Assembly (NCBI RefSeq): GCF_012034335.1
Contig: NZ_JAATHJ010000006.1
Span: 1 to 64,000, forward strand
Source of the DNA: Alkalicoccus luteus
Lineage (GTDB): Bacteria; Bacillota; Bacilli; Bacillales; Salisediminibacteriaceae
Direction of reading: 5' to 3'
DNA: 64,000 nucleotides
The translations under genes were made by a program, and so were the position numbers. Positions 1 to 8,366 of this stretch are shown here, piece after piece; within the stretch, counting starts at the first letter, position 1; the number at the start of each line of letters is the position of its first letter. Under the pieces are notes generated by a model that was given only the letters and a program-made list of their open reading frames with translations, was not told the DNA's origin and ran no database searches.

Positions 1-14
1 GAGGGGAGGGGTTT

Positions 15-200
15 GAGAATGATAAGATTGATGGCGAGAATGAAAAGTTTGGGTGGTCGTTTGATAAGTTATTCGTTATAACAGTTCGAGAATGATAACC
101 GTAATAACTTTAGCAGCTGAAATGAAAATTTTATCACCCTGTTTGATAAGTTTCAAAGGGAGATTAAAACGTTTAAGCGTCTGTTTAATAAGTTTCATTT
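15..200. repeat. Upstream 21-bp-period TGATAAG motif array (copy A)
   Basis: A degenerate motif close to TGATAAGTTT recurs at 20, 41, 62, 102, 123, 144, about 165 and 186, so most steps are exactly 21 bp. One 40-bp step from 62 to 102 contains an extra TGATAAC at 93. The bases between motif copies are not conserved. A second array with the same spacing plan lies at 1435-1607, offset by exactly 1415 bp, on the other side of the NERD gene. 21 bp is two helical turns, so all motif copies face the same side of the DNA. The function is unknown. A phased protein-binding or bent-DNA array is an inference. There is no convincing gene in this stretch. Confidence 0.75.
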
Positions 201-358
201 CGTCTGGACTGACGAAGCTGCCATGAACGATACGAATAACGTACGTATTAAAGAAGTGGTGAAAGAATCACCGTATCAGCTTGCACGTTGGGGAATATAT
301 GTTTGCAATCGAGAGAATCCCTCCTTATAATAGAAAAAAATGACATATGGAGGTTTTC

Positions 359-1300
359 ATGACAAAATCGGCAATCGTTCGACCATTTTTATTTGATCAA
401 TACGAAGCGATACTACGCAGGCTGCCGCCTGATCATTCGAGCAGGAAAAAGATTGAATCAGATTATCGGCGCTATACGGCCGGTCATTACGGTGAAGAGT
501 CAGTACAGTATTATTTCCCACTTCTTGCGGATCATTGCACCGTGCTTCAGCAGCTCAGACTACGAGATACCACCTCCAGCCACATCTTTCAGATCGATCT
601 CCTTATAGCGACTCCATATTTTTTATACATAGGTGAAATCAAGCAAATGTCTGGCAGCTTGTATTTTTATCCGGAACAAGGCCAGCTGATTCAGGATATT
701 AATGGAGAAAAACGAGCATTCGCTTGTCCTCTCAGCCAAAGTGTTCGTCAGGCAGCATTCTTGAAACGTAAGTTCGCTGAGTCAGGGATGAAGGATCTCC
801 CTCTGGAAGCGCATGTCATCTCCTCCAATGCGGCTGCCCGCCTCATCGTTCCCGAAAATGTAGCGAACATTTATCACAGCAGCCGCCTCCCTACCGTAAT
901 AGATCTCTTATTTCAAAAGCATTCGCGAAAGAAAGTTTCACAAAAAGCGTTAACAAACGTATTAATGCGCTTGAAGCAGGAGAGTATGGAAAAGCAGGAG
1001 GATTTACTAAAACGGTATGGAATTGACGAACTGGAGTTATTTTATCCGATAGCATGTGAGTCATGTGAAGGAGCACTTAAGAGGAGCCATGGTACATGGG
1101 TCTGCTGTGACTGCGGGGAAAGTCAGCCGTATCGACATATTGAAGCGCTTCAGGATTTGCGATTGTTACTCAAAACACCTGTAACGATGCGCGTATTCTT
1201 AACATTATTACGACAGCCATCCTATCAGGTAGGCAGGCGGTTAATGATGCCCTTCCTCGAACGAAGAGGTCAGCTTTACGTGTTTAAACGACATGATTAA
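359..1300 (+). CDS. NERD (nuclease-related) domain protein
   Basis: A 313-residue protein. An ATG at 347 is in frame, but a GGAGG at 349-353 sits five bases before the ATG at 359, so 359 is the preferred start. The N-terminal half carries the NERD pattern: a conserved GxxGE-type region (GHYGEESVQYY), then IDLLIATPYFLYIGEIKQ, in which the D and the E-x-K resemble the catalytic residues of restriction-endonuclease-like folds. Residues about 225-260 hold four cysteines in CxxC and CxxC pairs, suggesting a zinc ribbon. NERD proteins are implicated in DNA processing, but the role here is not known. The gene is monocistronic, is followed by a strong terminator, and is bracketed by two matching 21-bp motif arrays. 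It occupies the position where other Bacilli usually have cell-wall genes next to yvyE, which hints at a local insertion. Confidence 0.7.
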   Translation: MTKSAIVRPFLFDQYEAILRRLPPDHSSRKKIESDYRRYTAGHYGEESVQYYFPLLADHCTVLQQLRLRDTTSSHIFQIDLLIATPYFLYIGEIKQMSGSLYFYPEQGQLIQDINGEKRAFACPLSQSVRQAAFLKRKFAESGMKDLPLEAHVISSNAAARLIVPENVANIYHSSRLPTVIDLLFQKHSRKKVSQKALTNVLMRLKQESMEKQEDLLKRYGIDELELFYPIACESCEGALKRSHGTWVCCDCGESQPYRHIEALQDLRLLLKTPVTMRVFLTLLRQPSYQVGRRLMMPFLERRGQLYVFKRHD

Positions 1301-1306
1301 GTAAGG

Positions 1307-1338
1307 AAGCTTCCGCATGCTGGCGGAAGCTTTTTTTA
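1307..1338 (+). terminator. Intrinsic terminator of the NERD gene
   Basis: A 10-bp perfect stem (1307-1316 with 1323-1332) with a six-base loop, followed by a T run to 1337. It starts seven bases after the NERD stop codon. Confidence 0.9.
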
Positions 1339-1429
1339 TGAATTCAGCATTCCGATCTTTAGCAGTAAATGTGCCAACCGGTTGTAATAAAGGCAGATGG
1401 AATCTGCGGAGGTGGATGATGGGGTTTTA

Positions 1430-1610
1430 AGGAATGATAACTTGATGTCGGAAGTTGAAAAGTTCAGTGGGGCAAATGATAAAATTTTCGCTATAAAGAA
1501 CGAATGATAATAACCGTAATAAGTTTAAGTCGCAGAATGATAAGTTTTCTCGACAACTTGAAAAGTTTGCTCCGGAGTATAATAACTTTCGTTCCCGGAA
1601 TGAAAACTTT
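1430..1610. repeat. Downstream 21-bp-period TGATAAG motif array (copy B)
   Basis: Motif starts at 1435, 1456, 1477, 1517, 1538, 1559, 1580 and 1601. Every step is 21 bp except one of 40 bp (1477 to 1517), which again contains an additional TGATAA at 1505. This reproduces copy A (15-200) position for position. The central part of both copies reads AATGATAA then CCGTAATAA, so they look like diverged direct repeats and not chance AT-rich sequence. Several frames are open because the period is seven codons, and the heptapeptide-repeat translations are most likely meaningless. Nothing else is visible between the NERD terminator and the yvyE terminator. Confidence 0.75.
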
Positions 1611-1647
1611 TCTCCTGCACCACCCAAACCCAAACCCATCCGTCCAC

Positions 1648-1682
1648 CTAAAACCGCCCCGGCGTCACCTCAACGCCGGGGC
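1648..1682 (-). terminator. Terminator of yvyE
   Basis: A GC-rich 10-bp stem (1656-1665 with 1673-1682). On the minus strand it is followed by GGTTTTA. It lies just past the yvyE stop. Confidence 0.75.
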
Positions 1683-1693
1683 CTCTGCTCGAT

Positions 1694-2356
1694 CTATTCC
1701 CGTTCGTCGCCTTGTAACGCGACGTCGACTTCGATGTATTCGCTGCCTTCACGGGTAACGGCAGCCTGGCCGCTGGAGAGGTCGGCGATCCAGCTTTCGA
1801 AGGTGTCTTCGCCGCCGGCTTCGACAAAACAGGTCATGCTGACGTTCTCTTCGTAGGCGATGTCCTTCAGAATATAATCGGAGTTACGGACTTCGTTTTC
1901 GATTTTACCGAGCATGCCGTAGTCGAACTGGAAGCGGATCACCGTGCCGAGCCTGCGCTCCACGACGCCGGTGGCATTGATACCGGCAGAAGCAGCTGAG
2001 CCGTATGCGCGGATCAGACCGCCTCCGCCTAGTTTAATGCCGCCGAAGTAGCGGGTAACGACCACACACGTATCTTTTAACGCACGCTTTTTCAGCACCT
2101 CAAGCATCGGTACGCCAGCCGTGCCGGACGGCTCGCCGTCATCGTTCGCCTTCTGAATTAAATCGTGCTCGCCGATCATATAGGCGGAGCAGTTGTGGTT
2201 GGCGTCGCGGTGGCGCTGCTTGATTTTGTCGATGAAGGCAGCTGCCTCCTCTTCGGTTTCCGTGCGCCGCACGTAGGTAATAAAACGTGACTTTTGAATG
2301 ACAATTTCCGACTCGCCCTCCGGCTTGACGGTATAGTACTGATTTAGCAACGTCAT
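1694..2356 (-). CDS. yvyE: YigZ/IMPACT-family protein YvyE
   Basis: A 220-residue member of the UPF0029/IMPACT family. The N-terminal domain contains the signature stretch ending GGGGLIRAYG, preceded by DDGEPSGTAG and TRYFGGIKLGGGG, and the C-terminal DUF1949-like domain completes the family length. The start at 2356 has an AAGGAG eight bases upstream. The E. coli homologue YigZ and eukaryotic IMPACT link this fold to translation control, but the Bacillus protein has no firmly assigned reaction. It is divergent from degS, which is its conserved neighbour in Bacillus. Confidence 0.9.
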   Translation of the reverse strand: MTLLNQYYTVKPEGESEIVIQKSRFITYVRRTETEEEAAAFIDKIKQRHRDANHNCSAYMIGEHDLIQKANDDGEPSGTAGVPMLEVLKKRALKDTCVVVTRYFGGIKLGGGGLIRAYGSAASAGINATGVVERRLGTVIRFQFDYGMLGKIENEVRNSDYILKDIAYEENVSMTCFVEAGGEDTFESWIADLSSGQAAVTREGSEYIEVDVALQGDERE

Positions 2357-2745
2357 CGCTCCTTTCAGCGAACATCCTGATATCTAGCACAAAAGTTGGA
2401 TTCTAAAAAAATATAGAAAAGTTGTGAATTATCCCGAGATCAGTCCCTTTTTAGGGTAAGATGAGTAATGAGATACTGTCAAGGAAGGCATTCTGATGAT
2501 AACAGCTTTACTTGACCAATTTCTGCTTATAAGAGAAAATAGGAAAAAGGCTTCATGCCTGTCTGAGGTTTACGCCGCTTTATCCCAATCAAGGGAATGA
2601 GGGGACAAGTTTTACGAAATATTCTTTTCGCCTCATGCTGCGGGCCCCCCAGAGAAACATATCCGGCATCGACTAGATATATAGGCTTATGTTTATAAGA
2701 CCCTGCATAAGGATGCCGTCCCCCAGGGAGAAAGCGAGGGGTGCA
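2357..2745. other. Divergent yvyE-degS intergenic region
   Basis: 389 bases that must hold the promoters for yvyE and degSU. I see TTGACC-like and TATAAG-like hexamers around 2514-2535, but with poor spacing. An inverted pair CTTATG/CATAAG lies at about 2685-2711, just before degS. No gene or clear regulator box was found. Confidence 0.5.
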
Positions 2746-3876
2746 ATGAGCTCCTTACAGTCGATAGACGATATTCTGACCGGGATGATGGACACTGTTG
2801 GCAAAAGCAAGGAACAGATTTTTGACATCGGTGAGGATTCCCGTCAGGAGTATGAAACACTTTCAGAAGAATTGAAAGTGATAAAGGATAAGGTCATTAC
2901 AGTTATTGATAAGGTCGAGCGATCCGAAGTTCATTCCCGTTTTGCCCGCAACCGCCTGGCAGAGGTCAGCCGTCACTTTGACAGTTACTCCGATCAGGAG
3001 GTGCGCGAGGCGTATGAACAGGCGAATAACTTTCAGGTGGAGCTTGCGGTGCTTCACCAGGAGGAAAAGCAGCTGCGCAGCAGGCGTGATCATATTGAAC
3101 GGCGGCTCGTGAAACTTCAGGAAACGATGGAGCGTGCCGAGCAGCTGATCAATCAGATCAACGTCGTCATCCATTATTTAACCGGGGACCTGCAGCAGGT
3201 TTCCGAGATGCTGGAGGACGCGGAGCAGATGCAGAAATTCGGCCTGCAGATTATTCAGGCGCAGGAAGAAGAGCGCAAGCGGCTCTCCCGTGAAATTCAC
3301 GACGGTCCGGCTCAAATGATGGCAAATGTGGCCATCCGCTCTGAAATTGTCGAGCGCGTGCTCGATAAGCAGGGCATTGAGCAGGCGCGCCTGGAGATCC
3401 GCGATATGAAAAGCATGGTAAAAGACTCGCTTGCTGAAGTGCGGCGCATCATTTACGATCTCCGCCCGATGGCGCTCGATGATCTCGGACTGCTGCCGAC
3501 GCTCGGCAAGTATTTGAAAAATGTCGAAGAACGGTCCGGCATTACGATTGAGCTCCGGAATCTGGGGAGGGAAATCCGCTATCCGACGGACATGGAAGTT
3601 GCGATTTTCCGATTCGTTCAGGAAGCTGTCAACAATGCGGTGAAGCATGCGGACCCGACGCTCATTCAGGTGAAGCTTGACGTGAAGGACCACCTCGTTA
3701 CCGCGGTGATCCGGGATAACGGACGCGGCTTTGATCTCGACAAGAAAAAAGAAGGCAGCTTTGGGCTGATCGGCATGAAGGAACGGATTAACATGCTCGA
3801 CGGCAAAATTAGCATCGATTCGAAAAAAGGCAAGGGAACCCTCATTATCGTGCAGATTCCCGTTGATACAGAGTAA
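2746..3876 (+). CDS. degS: Sensor histidine kinase DegS
   Basis: A cytoplasmic histidine kinase of 376 residues (about 385 in B. subtilis) that phosphorylates DegU to govern exoenzymes, competence, motility and multicellular behaviour. The first 180 residues are a coiled-coil sensor region (DegS domain). The HisKA_3 box EEERKRLSREIHDGPAQMM contains the phosphorylated His, and the HATPase domain near the C-terminus shows the N box (EAVNNAVKHA) and the G1/G2 boxes (DNGRGFD, GLIGMKERI). There are no membrane segments, as expected. I place the start at 2746 (GAGGGG seven bases upstream) and not at an earlier in-frame ATG. It is followed 27 bases later by degU. Confidence 0.95.
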   Translation: MSSLQSIDDILTGMMDTVGKSKEQIFDIGEDSRQEYETLSEELKVIKDKVITVIDKVERSEVHSRFARNRLAEVSRHFDSYSDQEVREAYEQANNFQVELAVLHQEEKQLRSRRDHIERRLVKLQETMERAEQLINQINVVIHYLTGDLQQVSEMLEDAEQMQKFGLQIIQAQEEERKRLSREIHDGPAQMMANVAIRSEIVERVLDKQGIEQARLEIRDMKSMVKDSLAEVRRIIYDLRPMALDDLGLLPTLGKYLKNVEERSGITIELRNLGREIRYPTDMEVAIFRFVQEAVNNAVKHADPTLIQVKLDVKDHLVTAVIRDNGRGFDLDKKKEGSFGLIGMKERINMLDGKISIDSKKGKGTLIIVQIPVDTE

Positions 3877-3903
3877 TGAATATACCTACAGGAGGAAGAT
3901 AGC

Positions 3904-4596
3904 ATGGAAAACAAACTGCGAATTGTACTCATTGATGATCATCAGCTGTTCCGCGAAGGTGTCAAGCGGATTCTTTCCATGGAAGACAGCATTGAAGTCG
4001 TAGCGGAAGGAAACGACGGTTCGGAAGTGATTGACCTCGTGCGTCAAAACCAGCCGGACGTTGTGCTGATGGACATTAACATGCCGGAAATGAACGGGAT
4101 GGAAGCGACAAAACAGCTCGTCGAAACGTTCCCGAATGTCAAAGTACTCATCCTTTCCATTCACGATGATGAAACGTACGTTACGCACGTGCTGAAAACA
4201 GGAGCTTCCGGCTATCTGCTGAAGGAAATGGATACCGAAGCACTGATCGAAGCTGTGAAGGTCGTTGGCGAGGGCGGGGCGTACATTCATCCGAAAGTAA
4301 CGTTTAACCTGATCAAGGAATATCGTCGTCTTGCAACAGACGGTGGCGGTGAAACCGAAGTCGGCTTCCGTGAAGTCGAGTACCGCCGGCCGCTGCACCT
4401 GCTCACGCGCCGTGAGTGCGAAGTGCTGCAGCTGATGACGGACGGAAAGAGCAACCGGGCGATCGGAGAAGCGCTCTATATCAGCGAAAAAACGGTTAAA
4501 AACCACGTCAGTAACATTCTGCAGAAGATGGGCATGAACGACCGTACGCAGGCTGTCGTTGATGCGATTAAAAATGGCTGGGTGAAAGTGAATTAA
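3904..4596 (+). CDS. degU: Response regulator DegU
   Basis: A 230-residue NarL/FixJ-type regulator. The receiver domain occupies residues 5-125, with the acidic pair DD at 11-12, phospho-acceptor Asp57 in [10 protein letters not shown] and the conserved Lys in GYLLKEMD. The C-terminal LuxR HTH starts at [12 protein letters not shown] and contains the recognition helix [13 protein letters not shown]. An AGGAGG lies upstream of the ATG. It forms a two-gene operon with degS and is followed by a strong terminator. DegU influences flagellar, competence and degradative genes, all of which are represented in this window. Confidence 0.97.
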   Translation: MENKLRIVLIDDHQLFREGVKRILSMEDSIEVVAEGNDGSEVIDLVRQNQPDVVLMDINMPEMNGMEATKQLVETFPNVKVLILSIHDDETYVTHVLKTGASGYLLKEMDTEALIEAVKVVGEGGAYIHPKVTFNLIKEYRRLATDGGGETEVGFREVEYRRPLHLLTRRECEVLQLMTDGKSNRAIGEALYISEKTVKNHVSNILQKMGMNDRTQAVVDAIKNGWVKVN

Positions 4597-4604
4597 TGAA
4601 GCTT

Positions 4605-4634
4605 GCCGTCCCTTTAAGGAGGGGCGGCTTTTCT
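4605..4634 (+). terminator. degSU terminator
   Basis: A nine-bp stem (4605-4613 with 4620-4628, one G-T pair) followed by TTTT. It lies directly after the degU stop. Confidence 0.9.
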
Positions 4635-4746
4635 GTGGGTCCTTCCGCGTGTTTTATCCGGAAACGATAGACATGCGAAAAGACGGTCTGCTACTATGGA
4701 AGATAGACGATAAACGGACGACTTTGACGATAAAGGGGACCTGGCG

Positions 4747-5595
4747 ATGGGCAAAACAGCGGTGATTACCGACTCTACATCCTACATACCGGAAGAAACA
4801 CGCAAGCAGTATAATATTACAATGGTGCCGCTGAACGTGATTTTCGGTGAAGAAACGTTTAAGGAAGAATGGGACATTACGTTTGAAGATTTTTATTATA
4901 AAATGAAGCATACTGAAAAGCTGCCGACGACGTCGCAGCCGAGCATCGGGCTGTTTGAGGAAACGTACCGTGAGCTCGGAGCGGAATACGATGAAATTGT
5001 CGTCGTCACGCTCTCAAGCGGGATCAGCGGCACGTTCCAGACGGCGATTGCCGCAGCGAACATGTTCGAGGAGCTGCCGGTGCACGTGTTTGATTCCGAA
5101 GTGAGCTGCATGATTCAAGGCTTCTATGCGCTCGAAGCAGCCAAGCTTGCGAACGAAGGCAAGGACGGCAGAGCGATTATGGCGCGGCTTGAGGAGCTGA
5201 AGGAAAAAACGAGCGCCTACTTTATGGCAGATGACTTGAATCATCTGCACCGCGGCGGCCGCCTCAACGGCGCGCAGCTGTTTATCGGCAGCATGCTCAA
5301 GGTGAAGCCGGTGCTTCATTTTGAAGACAAAAAGATTGTACCGTACGAAAAGGTGCGAACGGAGAGAAAAGCGCTCGCGAAAATCCGCTCGCTGCTTGAT
5401 TCGGACCTGACGCAGGAGGAATCCGCGTCGATTGCCGTCATTCACGGCAACTGCCTCGACAAAGCAGAACCGATTGCAGATGAGCTGCGCGGACAATACC
5501 CGAACGCGGATGTGTACATCAGCCACTTCGGCCCGGTCATCGGCACCCACCTGGGGCCCGGCGCGCTCGGCATTGGCTGGATGCACCTCGACTGA
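4747..5595 (+). CDS. degV: DegV-family fatty-acid-binding protein (YviA)
   Basis: 282 residues with the DegV-fold hallmarks: N-terminal ITDSTSYIP, the TSQPS segment at about 60, SSGISGTFQ, and the C-terminal HFGPVIGTHLGPGALG. Family members bind a fatty acid between two domains and serve as FakB-type partners of the fatty-acid kinase FakA; whether this paralogue does so is not shown. The start at 4747 follows AAGGGG at good distance. In Bacillus this gene sits between degU and comFA, as here. Confidence 0.92.
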   Translation: MGKTAVITDSTSYIPEETRKQYNITMVPLNVIFGEETFKEEWDITFEDFYYKMKHTEKLPTTSQPSIGLFEETYRELGAEYDEIVVVTLSSGISGTFQTAIAAANMFEELPVHVFDSEVSCMIQGFYALEAAKLANEGKDGRAIMARLEELKEKTSAYFMADDLNHLHRGGRLNGAQLFIGSMLKVKPVLHFEDKKIVPYEKVRTERKALAKIRSLLDSDLTQEESASIAVIHGNCLDKAEPIADELRGQYPNADVYISHFGPVIGTHLGPGALGIGWMHLD

Positions 5596-5674
5596 TGTTT
5601 ATTACCGCCGGCACCGGTCTAAAAGCCGCCGGCGGGAGCAAATATACCGAACGACAACCTATGTGATACGAACG

Positions 5675-5706
5675 GACCTCATTTCAATGATGAAAGGGGT
5701 CTTTTT
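5675..5706 (+). terminator. Terminator/attenuator ending at the comFA start codon
   Basis: A 10-bp stem with one bulged A (5675-5685 with 5692-5701) and loop AATGAT, followed by TTTTT at 5702-5706. The comFA ATG begins at 5707. The comFA ribosome-binding site AAAGGGG (5693-5699) lies inside the 3' arm. The element could therefore both terminate degV transcripts and hide the comFA Shine-Dalgarno. This is seen in sequence; its use as a regulator is inference. Confidence 0.65.
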
Positions 5707-7080
5707 ATGTTGAAAAAGGATGTACTTGCTGCGCTCTGCGGCAGACAGCTCACGATCGATGAGCTCGTGACAGCTCTGGCAGGCGGCGAACCGTTTCGTG
5801 AAAGCTACGATATGATAACACAGCTTCTTGACACACTCGAGGCAGAGGGGATCGTCACGAAAGAAGCAGCGATTCAGAAAACGTGCCGACGCTGCGGGGA
5901 AACGCCGACGATGCTCCCTGGTACGTGCGGCCGCTGCGGTAAAACGTGCAGCTACTGCCGCGGCTGCTTGATGATGGGGCGGATTACTGCGTGCACGTTT
6001 TTATACCGGGCGTCACCGCCAGCAGCCCATCCTGCAGCCTGCACTTGGGGCGGCTCGCTCTCGGACCTGCAGCAGCAGGGGGCAGATGCGCTTGTCACCG
6101 CCTATCGGAAAAAGAGGAGCCGGCAGCTATTGTGGGCCGTATGCGGCGCCGGCAAAACGGAAATGCTGTTTCCGCTGATTGAAGCGGTGCTGGCTGATCA
6201 GAAGCCGGTGATGATCGCAACACCAAGGCGGGACGTCGTGCAGGAGCTTGAACCGCGCATCCGCGCGGCGTTTCCCGAAGCGACAACAGCCGGGTTTTAC
6301 GGAGGTAAGGAGCCGCACGAACGGATCGCTTCCTTTAACATTGCGGTTGCCACGACGCATCAGCTGCTCCGCTTTCGCGACGCCTTTCCGGTGCTCATCA
6401 TCGATGAAGTCGACGCGTTCCCATTTTCGGCGGATGCTGCGCTGATCCGGGCGGCATCTCAGGCGGTTGACCAAAACGGCCTGACCGTTTACGTGACGGC
6501 GACGCCGTCGCGTACGCTGCAGCAGGAGGCGAAACGTGGCAAGCTTCCGGCTGTCACCGTCGGGAGGCGCTACCACGGCGCTGATCTGCCGGTTCCGGCC
6601 TTCCACTGGGCTGGCCGCTGGCAGAAGCGGTTGGAGAAGAAAAGGCTGCCTGAGACGCTCGTCCGCTTTTTACGAAAGCACCGCGATCGTCAGGTGCTAT
6701 TGTTTGTCCCGGAAACCGCTGATCTGGAGCCGGTCAGAGAAGCGGTCGCTAAGCTCCTTCCCGGCATTCGCTGCACGAGCGTCTATTCCGGGGAGCCGCT
6801 CCGGGCTGAGCGGGTGAAGGCATTCCGGAACAAGCAGATCGACGTGCTCGTGACGACAACGATTTTGGAGCGTGGGATTACGATCGAGAACGTGCAGACA
6901 GCCGTTCTCGGAATCGAAGCACCGATTTTCACCGAAACCGCACTGATTCAAATTGCCGGTCGGGCCGGACGCAGTCCGCGCTACCCGAACGGGGACGTCG
7001 CGTTTTTTCATTTTGGCAAAACGTCAGCTGCGGTGCGAGCGGTTGCCACTATACGGCGCCTGAACAGGGAAAGCCGATGA
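5707..7080 (+). CDS. comFA: Competence ATP-dependent DNA translocase ComFA
   Basis: A 457-residue DEAD-like ATPase needed for pulling single-stranded transforming DNA into the cytosol. An N-terminal cluster of CxxC pairs (residues about 60-93) forms the zinc-binding region. It is followed by Walker A (AVCGAGKTE), a Walker B/DEAD variant (IIDEVDAF), the SAT-like TATPS, and the C-terminal helicase lobe with GRAGRSPRYP. Its stop codon overlaps the comFC start (ATGA at 7077-7080), implying translational coupling. No comFB is present. Expression may be limited by the hairpin that overlaps its ribosome-binding site. Confidence 0.93.
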   Translation: MLKKDVLAALCGRQLTIDELVTALAGGEPFRESYDMITQLLDTLEAEGIVTKEAAIQKTCRRCGETPTMLPGTCGRCGKTCSYCRGCLMMGRITACTFLYRASPPAAHPAACTWGGSLSDLQQQGADALVTAYRKKRSRQLLWAVCGAGKTEMLFPLIEAVLADQKPVMIATPRRDVVQELEPRIRAAFPEATTAGFYGGKEPHERIASFNIAVATTHQLLRFRDAFPVLIIDEVDAFPFSADAALIRAASQAVDQNGLTVYVTATPSRTLQQEAKRGKLPAVTVGRRYHGADLPVPAFHWAGRWQKRLEKKRLPETLVRFLRKHRDRQVLLFVPETADLEPVREAVAKLLPGIRCTSVYSGEPLRAERVKAFRNKQIDVLVTTTILERGITIENVQTAVLGIEAPIFTETALIQIAGRAGRSPRYPNGDVAFFHFGKTSAAVRAVATIRRLNRESR

Positions 7081-7754
7081 AGCTCATTGTAACCGGCACG
7101 TGCCTGCTCTGCTCCGAGACGATTTATCCGGCCGGCGACTGGTATTCGCTGCTGCAGACGAAGCTGCCGTCGCTCTGTTCGGCGTGCACTGCGAAGCTTG
7201 CGCCGATCAGCCAGACGTCGTGCTGCACGATTTGCGGGCATCCCGATTCGAAGCCGCGCTGCGCGGCCTGCCAGCCGGAGGACTTTATGCAGCGCTCCCT
7301 TTATCCGTACAACGACGACGTAAAGGACGTGCTTGCGCGCTACAAGTACCGCGGCGATGCGGCGCTAGCAGCATTGTTCCAGCTGCCGATGCAGCGGCTT
7401 TTACGCCGGCTTCCGAAAGCGGACGCAGTCGTACCAGTGCCGCTGCATGCGGACCGGCTGTTTGAACGGGGCTTTAATCAGGCCGAGCTCGTCGTGCGGC
7501 GTCCGAAGCTTTTGCTCGCGAGGCGCACTCTCTCGGCGAAGCAGAGTAAATCGACCCCGGTTGAGCGGGAAGCGAACCTTCGCGAAGCGTTTCACGTAAC
7601 AGGGAACGTCACCGGCATGCGAATTACGCTCGTTGACGATATTTATACGACTGGTGCTACGATGCGCGCCTGTAAAGACGTCCTGATGCAGGCAGGCGCA
7701 GTTTCGGTTTGTGGGATAACAGTAGCACGTTCGTTACGCAAAAGTCCCATGTAA
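7077..7754 (+). CDS. comFC: Competence protein ComFC (phosphoribosyltransferase fold)
   Basis: 225 residues. The N-terminus has a cysteine-rich zinc-ribbon region with CxxC pairs (CLLC, CSAC, CTIC, CAAC). A PRTase domain follows, with the PRPP-loop motif VDDIYTTGATM near residue 185 and the upstream VPVPLH...RGFNQAEL signature. ComFC/GntX proteins assist DNA uptake and are found with ComFA. The start overlaps the comFA stop by four bases. It is followed by a SigD-like promoter for the flagellar operon. Confidence 0.93.
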   Translation: MKLIVTGTCLLCSETIYPAGDWYSLLQTKLPSLCSACTAKLAPISQTSCCTICGHPDSKPRCAACQPEDFMQRSLYPYNDDVKDVLARYKYRGDAALAALFQLPMQRLLRRLPKADAVVPVPLHADRLFERGFNQAELVVRRPKLLLARRTLSAKQSKSTPVEREANLREAFHVTGNVTGMRITLVDDIYTTGATMRACKDVLMQAGAVSVCGITVARSLRKSPM

Positions 7755-7776
7755 ACCGCGCTCTCCCTGCCGATAT
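7752..7776 (+). promoter_or_regulatory. SigD-like promoter before yvyF
   Basis: TAAA at 7752-7755 and a perfect GCCGATAT at 7769-7776, separated by 13 bases. The usual SigD spacing is 14-16, so the -10 is ideal and the spacer short. Confidence 0.55.
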
Positions 7777-7825
7777 TAAGCGTAGAAAAGCCGGAGACAA
7801 TCCGGTTTGCAGAGGAGGAACGCAT

Positions 7826-8260
7826 ATGCCGGAGTTAGCCAACTGTCCGGACTGTGGCGCGCTTTTCGTCAAGGCGCTTCGGAGCGTCTGTGAAACGTGC
7901 GCCAAAGACGTCGAAGCCCAGTTTGATACGGTGTACAGCTTTATCCGCAAACGGGACAACCGCCGGGCTTCAATCGATGAAGTCGTCGAGAGCACGGGCG
8001 TATCGAAGGAACGCATCTTTCAGTTTATCCGGGAAGGACGCATTTTACTTTCCCAGTTTCCGAATTTAACGTACCCGTGCGACTCCTGTGGGAAGGATAT
8101 CCGCGAAGGAAAGCTTTGCTCAACGTGCCGGTCGAGGATCGAATCAGGCATTGAGCAGTCCAACCGGGAAAAGGATTTCAGCGACCGGAAGGCCGTTCGT
8201 GAAAAGAGCCGTTACACGACTTACCATTCATTAGAAGGAAAAGTACGCAAAGACCGGTAA
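7826..8260 (+). CDS. yvyF: Flagellar operon protein YvyF
   Basis: 144 residues. The start at 7826 is set by AGAGGAGG seven to ten bases upstream; longer readings would run back into comFC. Paired cysteines occur at the N-terminus (CPDC, CETC) and again near residue 90-105 (CDSC, CSTC), indicating two zinc-ribbon-like units around a helical MerR-like middle (STGVSKERIFQFIREGRI). This family always sits just before flgM in Bacillus and is associated with flagellar gene expression. The molecular role is not settled. Confidence 0.88.
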   Translation: MPELANCPDCGALFVKALRSVCETCAKDVEAQFDTVYSFIRKRDNRRASIDEVVESTGVSKERIFQFIREGRILLSQFPNLTYPCDSCGKDIREGKLCSTCRSRIESGIEQSNREKDFSDRKAVREKSRYTTYHSLEGKVRKDR

Positions 8261-8285
8261 ACATGCGTGCGCTTTCTGCCGATAC
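8258..8285 (+). promoter_or_regulatory. SigD-type promoter of flgM
   Basis: TAAA (8258-8261), 16 bases, then GCCGATAC (8278-8285). The -35 box overlaps the yvyF stop codon. B. subtilis flgM likewise has a SigD promoter that feeds back on the anti-sigma factor. Confidence 0.75.
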
Positions 8286-8366
8286 TAGCCGTAGAAGCAC
8301 GGAAGCGGATGACATGCTATCATGGAGGAAATGACTCTGCTGCGAGCAGAAGGAGGTGGCGCCCGA

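Noticed and set aside
15-200. CRISPR array
   Set aside because: The repeated core is only about 7-10 bases, degenerate and spaced at 21 bp. No true repeat-spacer structure and no cas genes were seen.
1427-1758. Heptapeptide-repeat ORFs in the second motif array on both strands
   Set aside because: They arise because the 21-bp period equals seven codons. There is no ribosome-binding site and no such frame in the first array.
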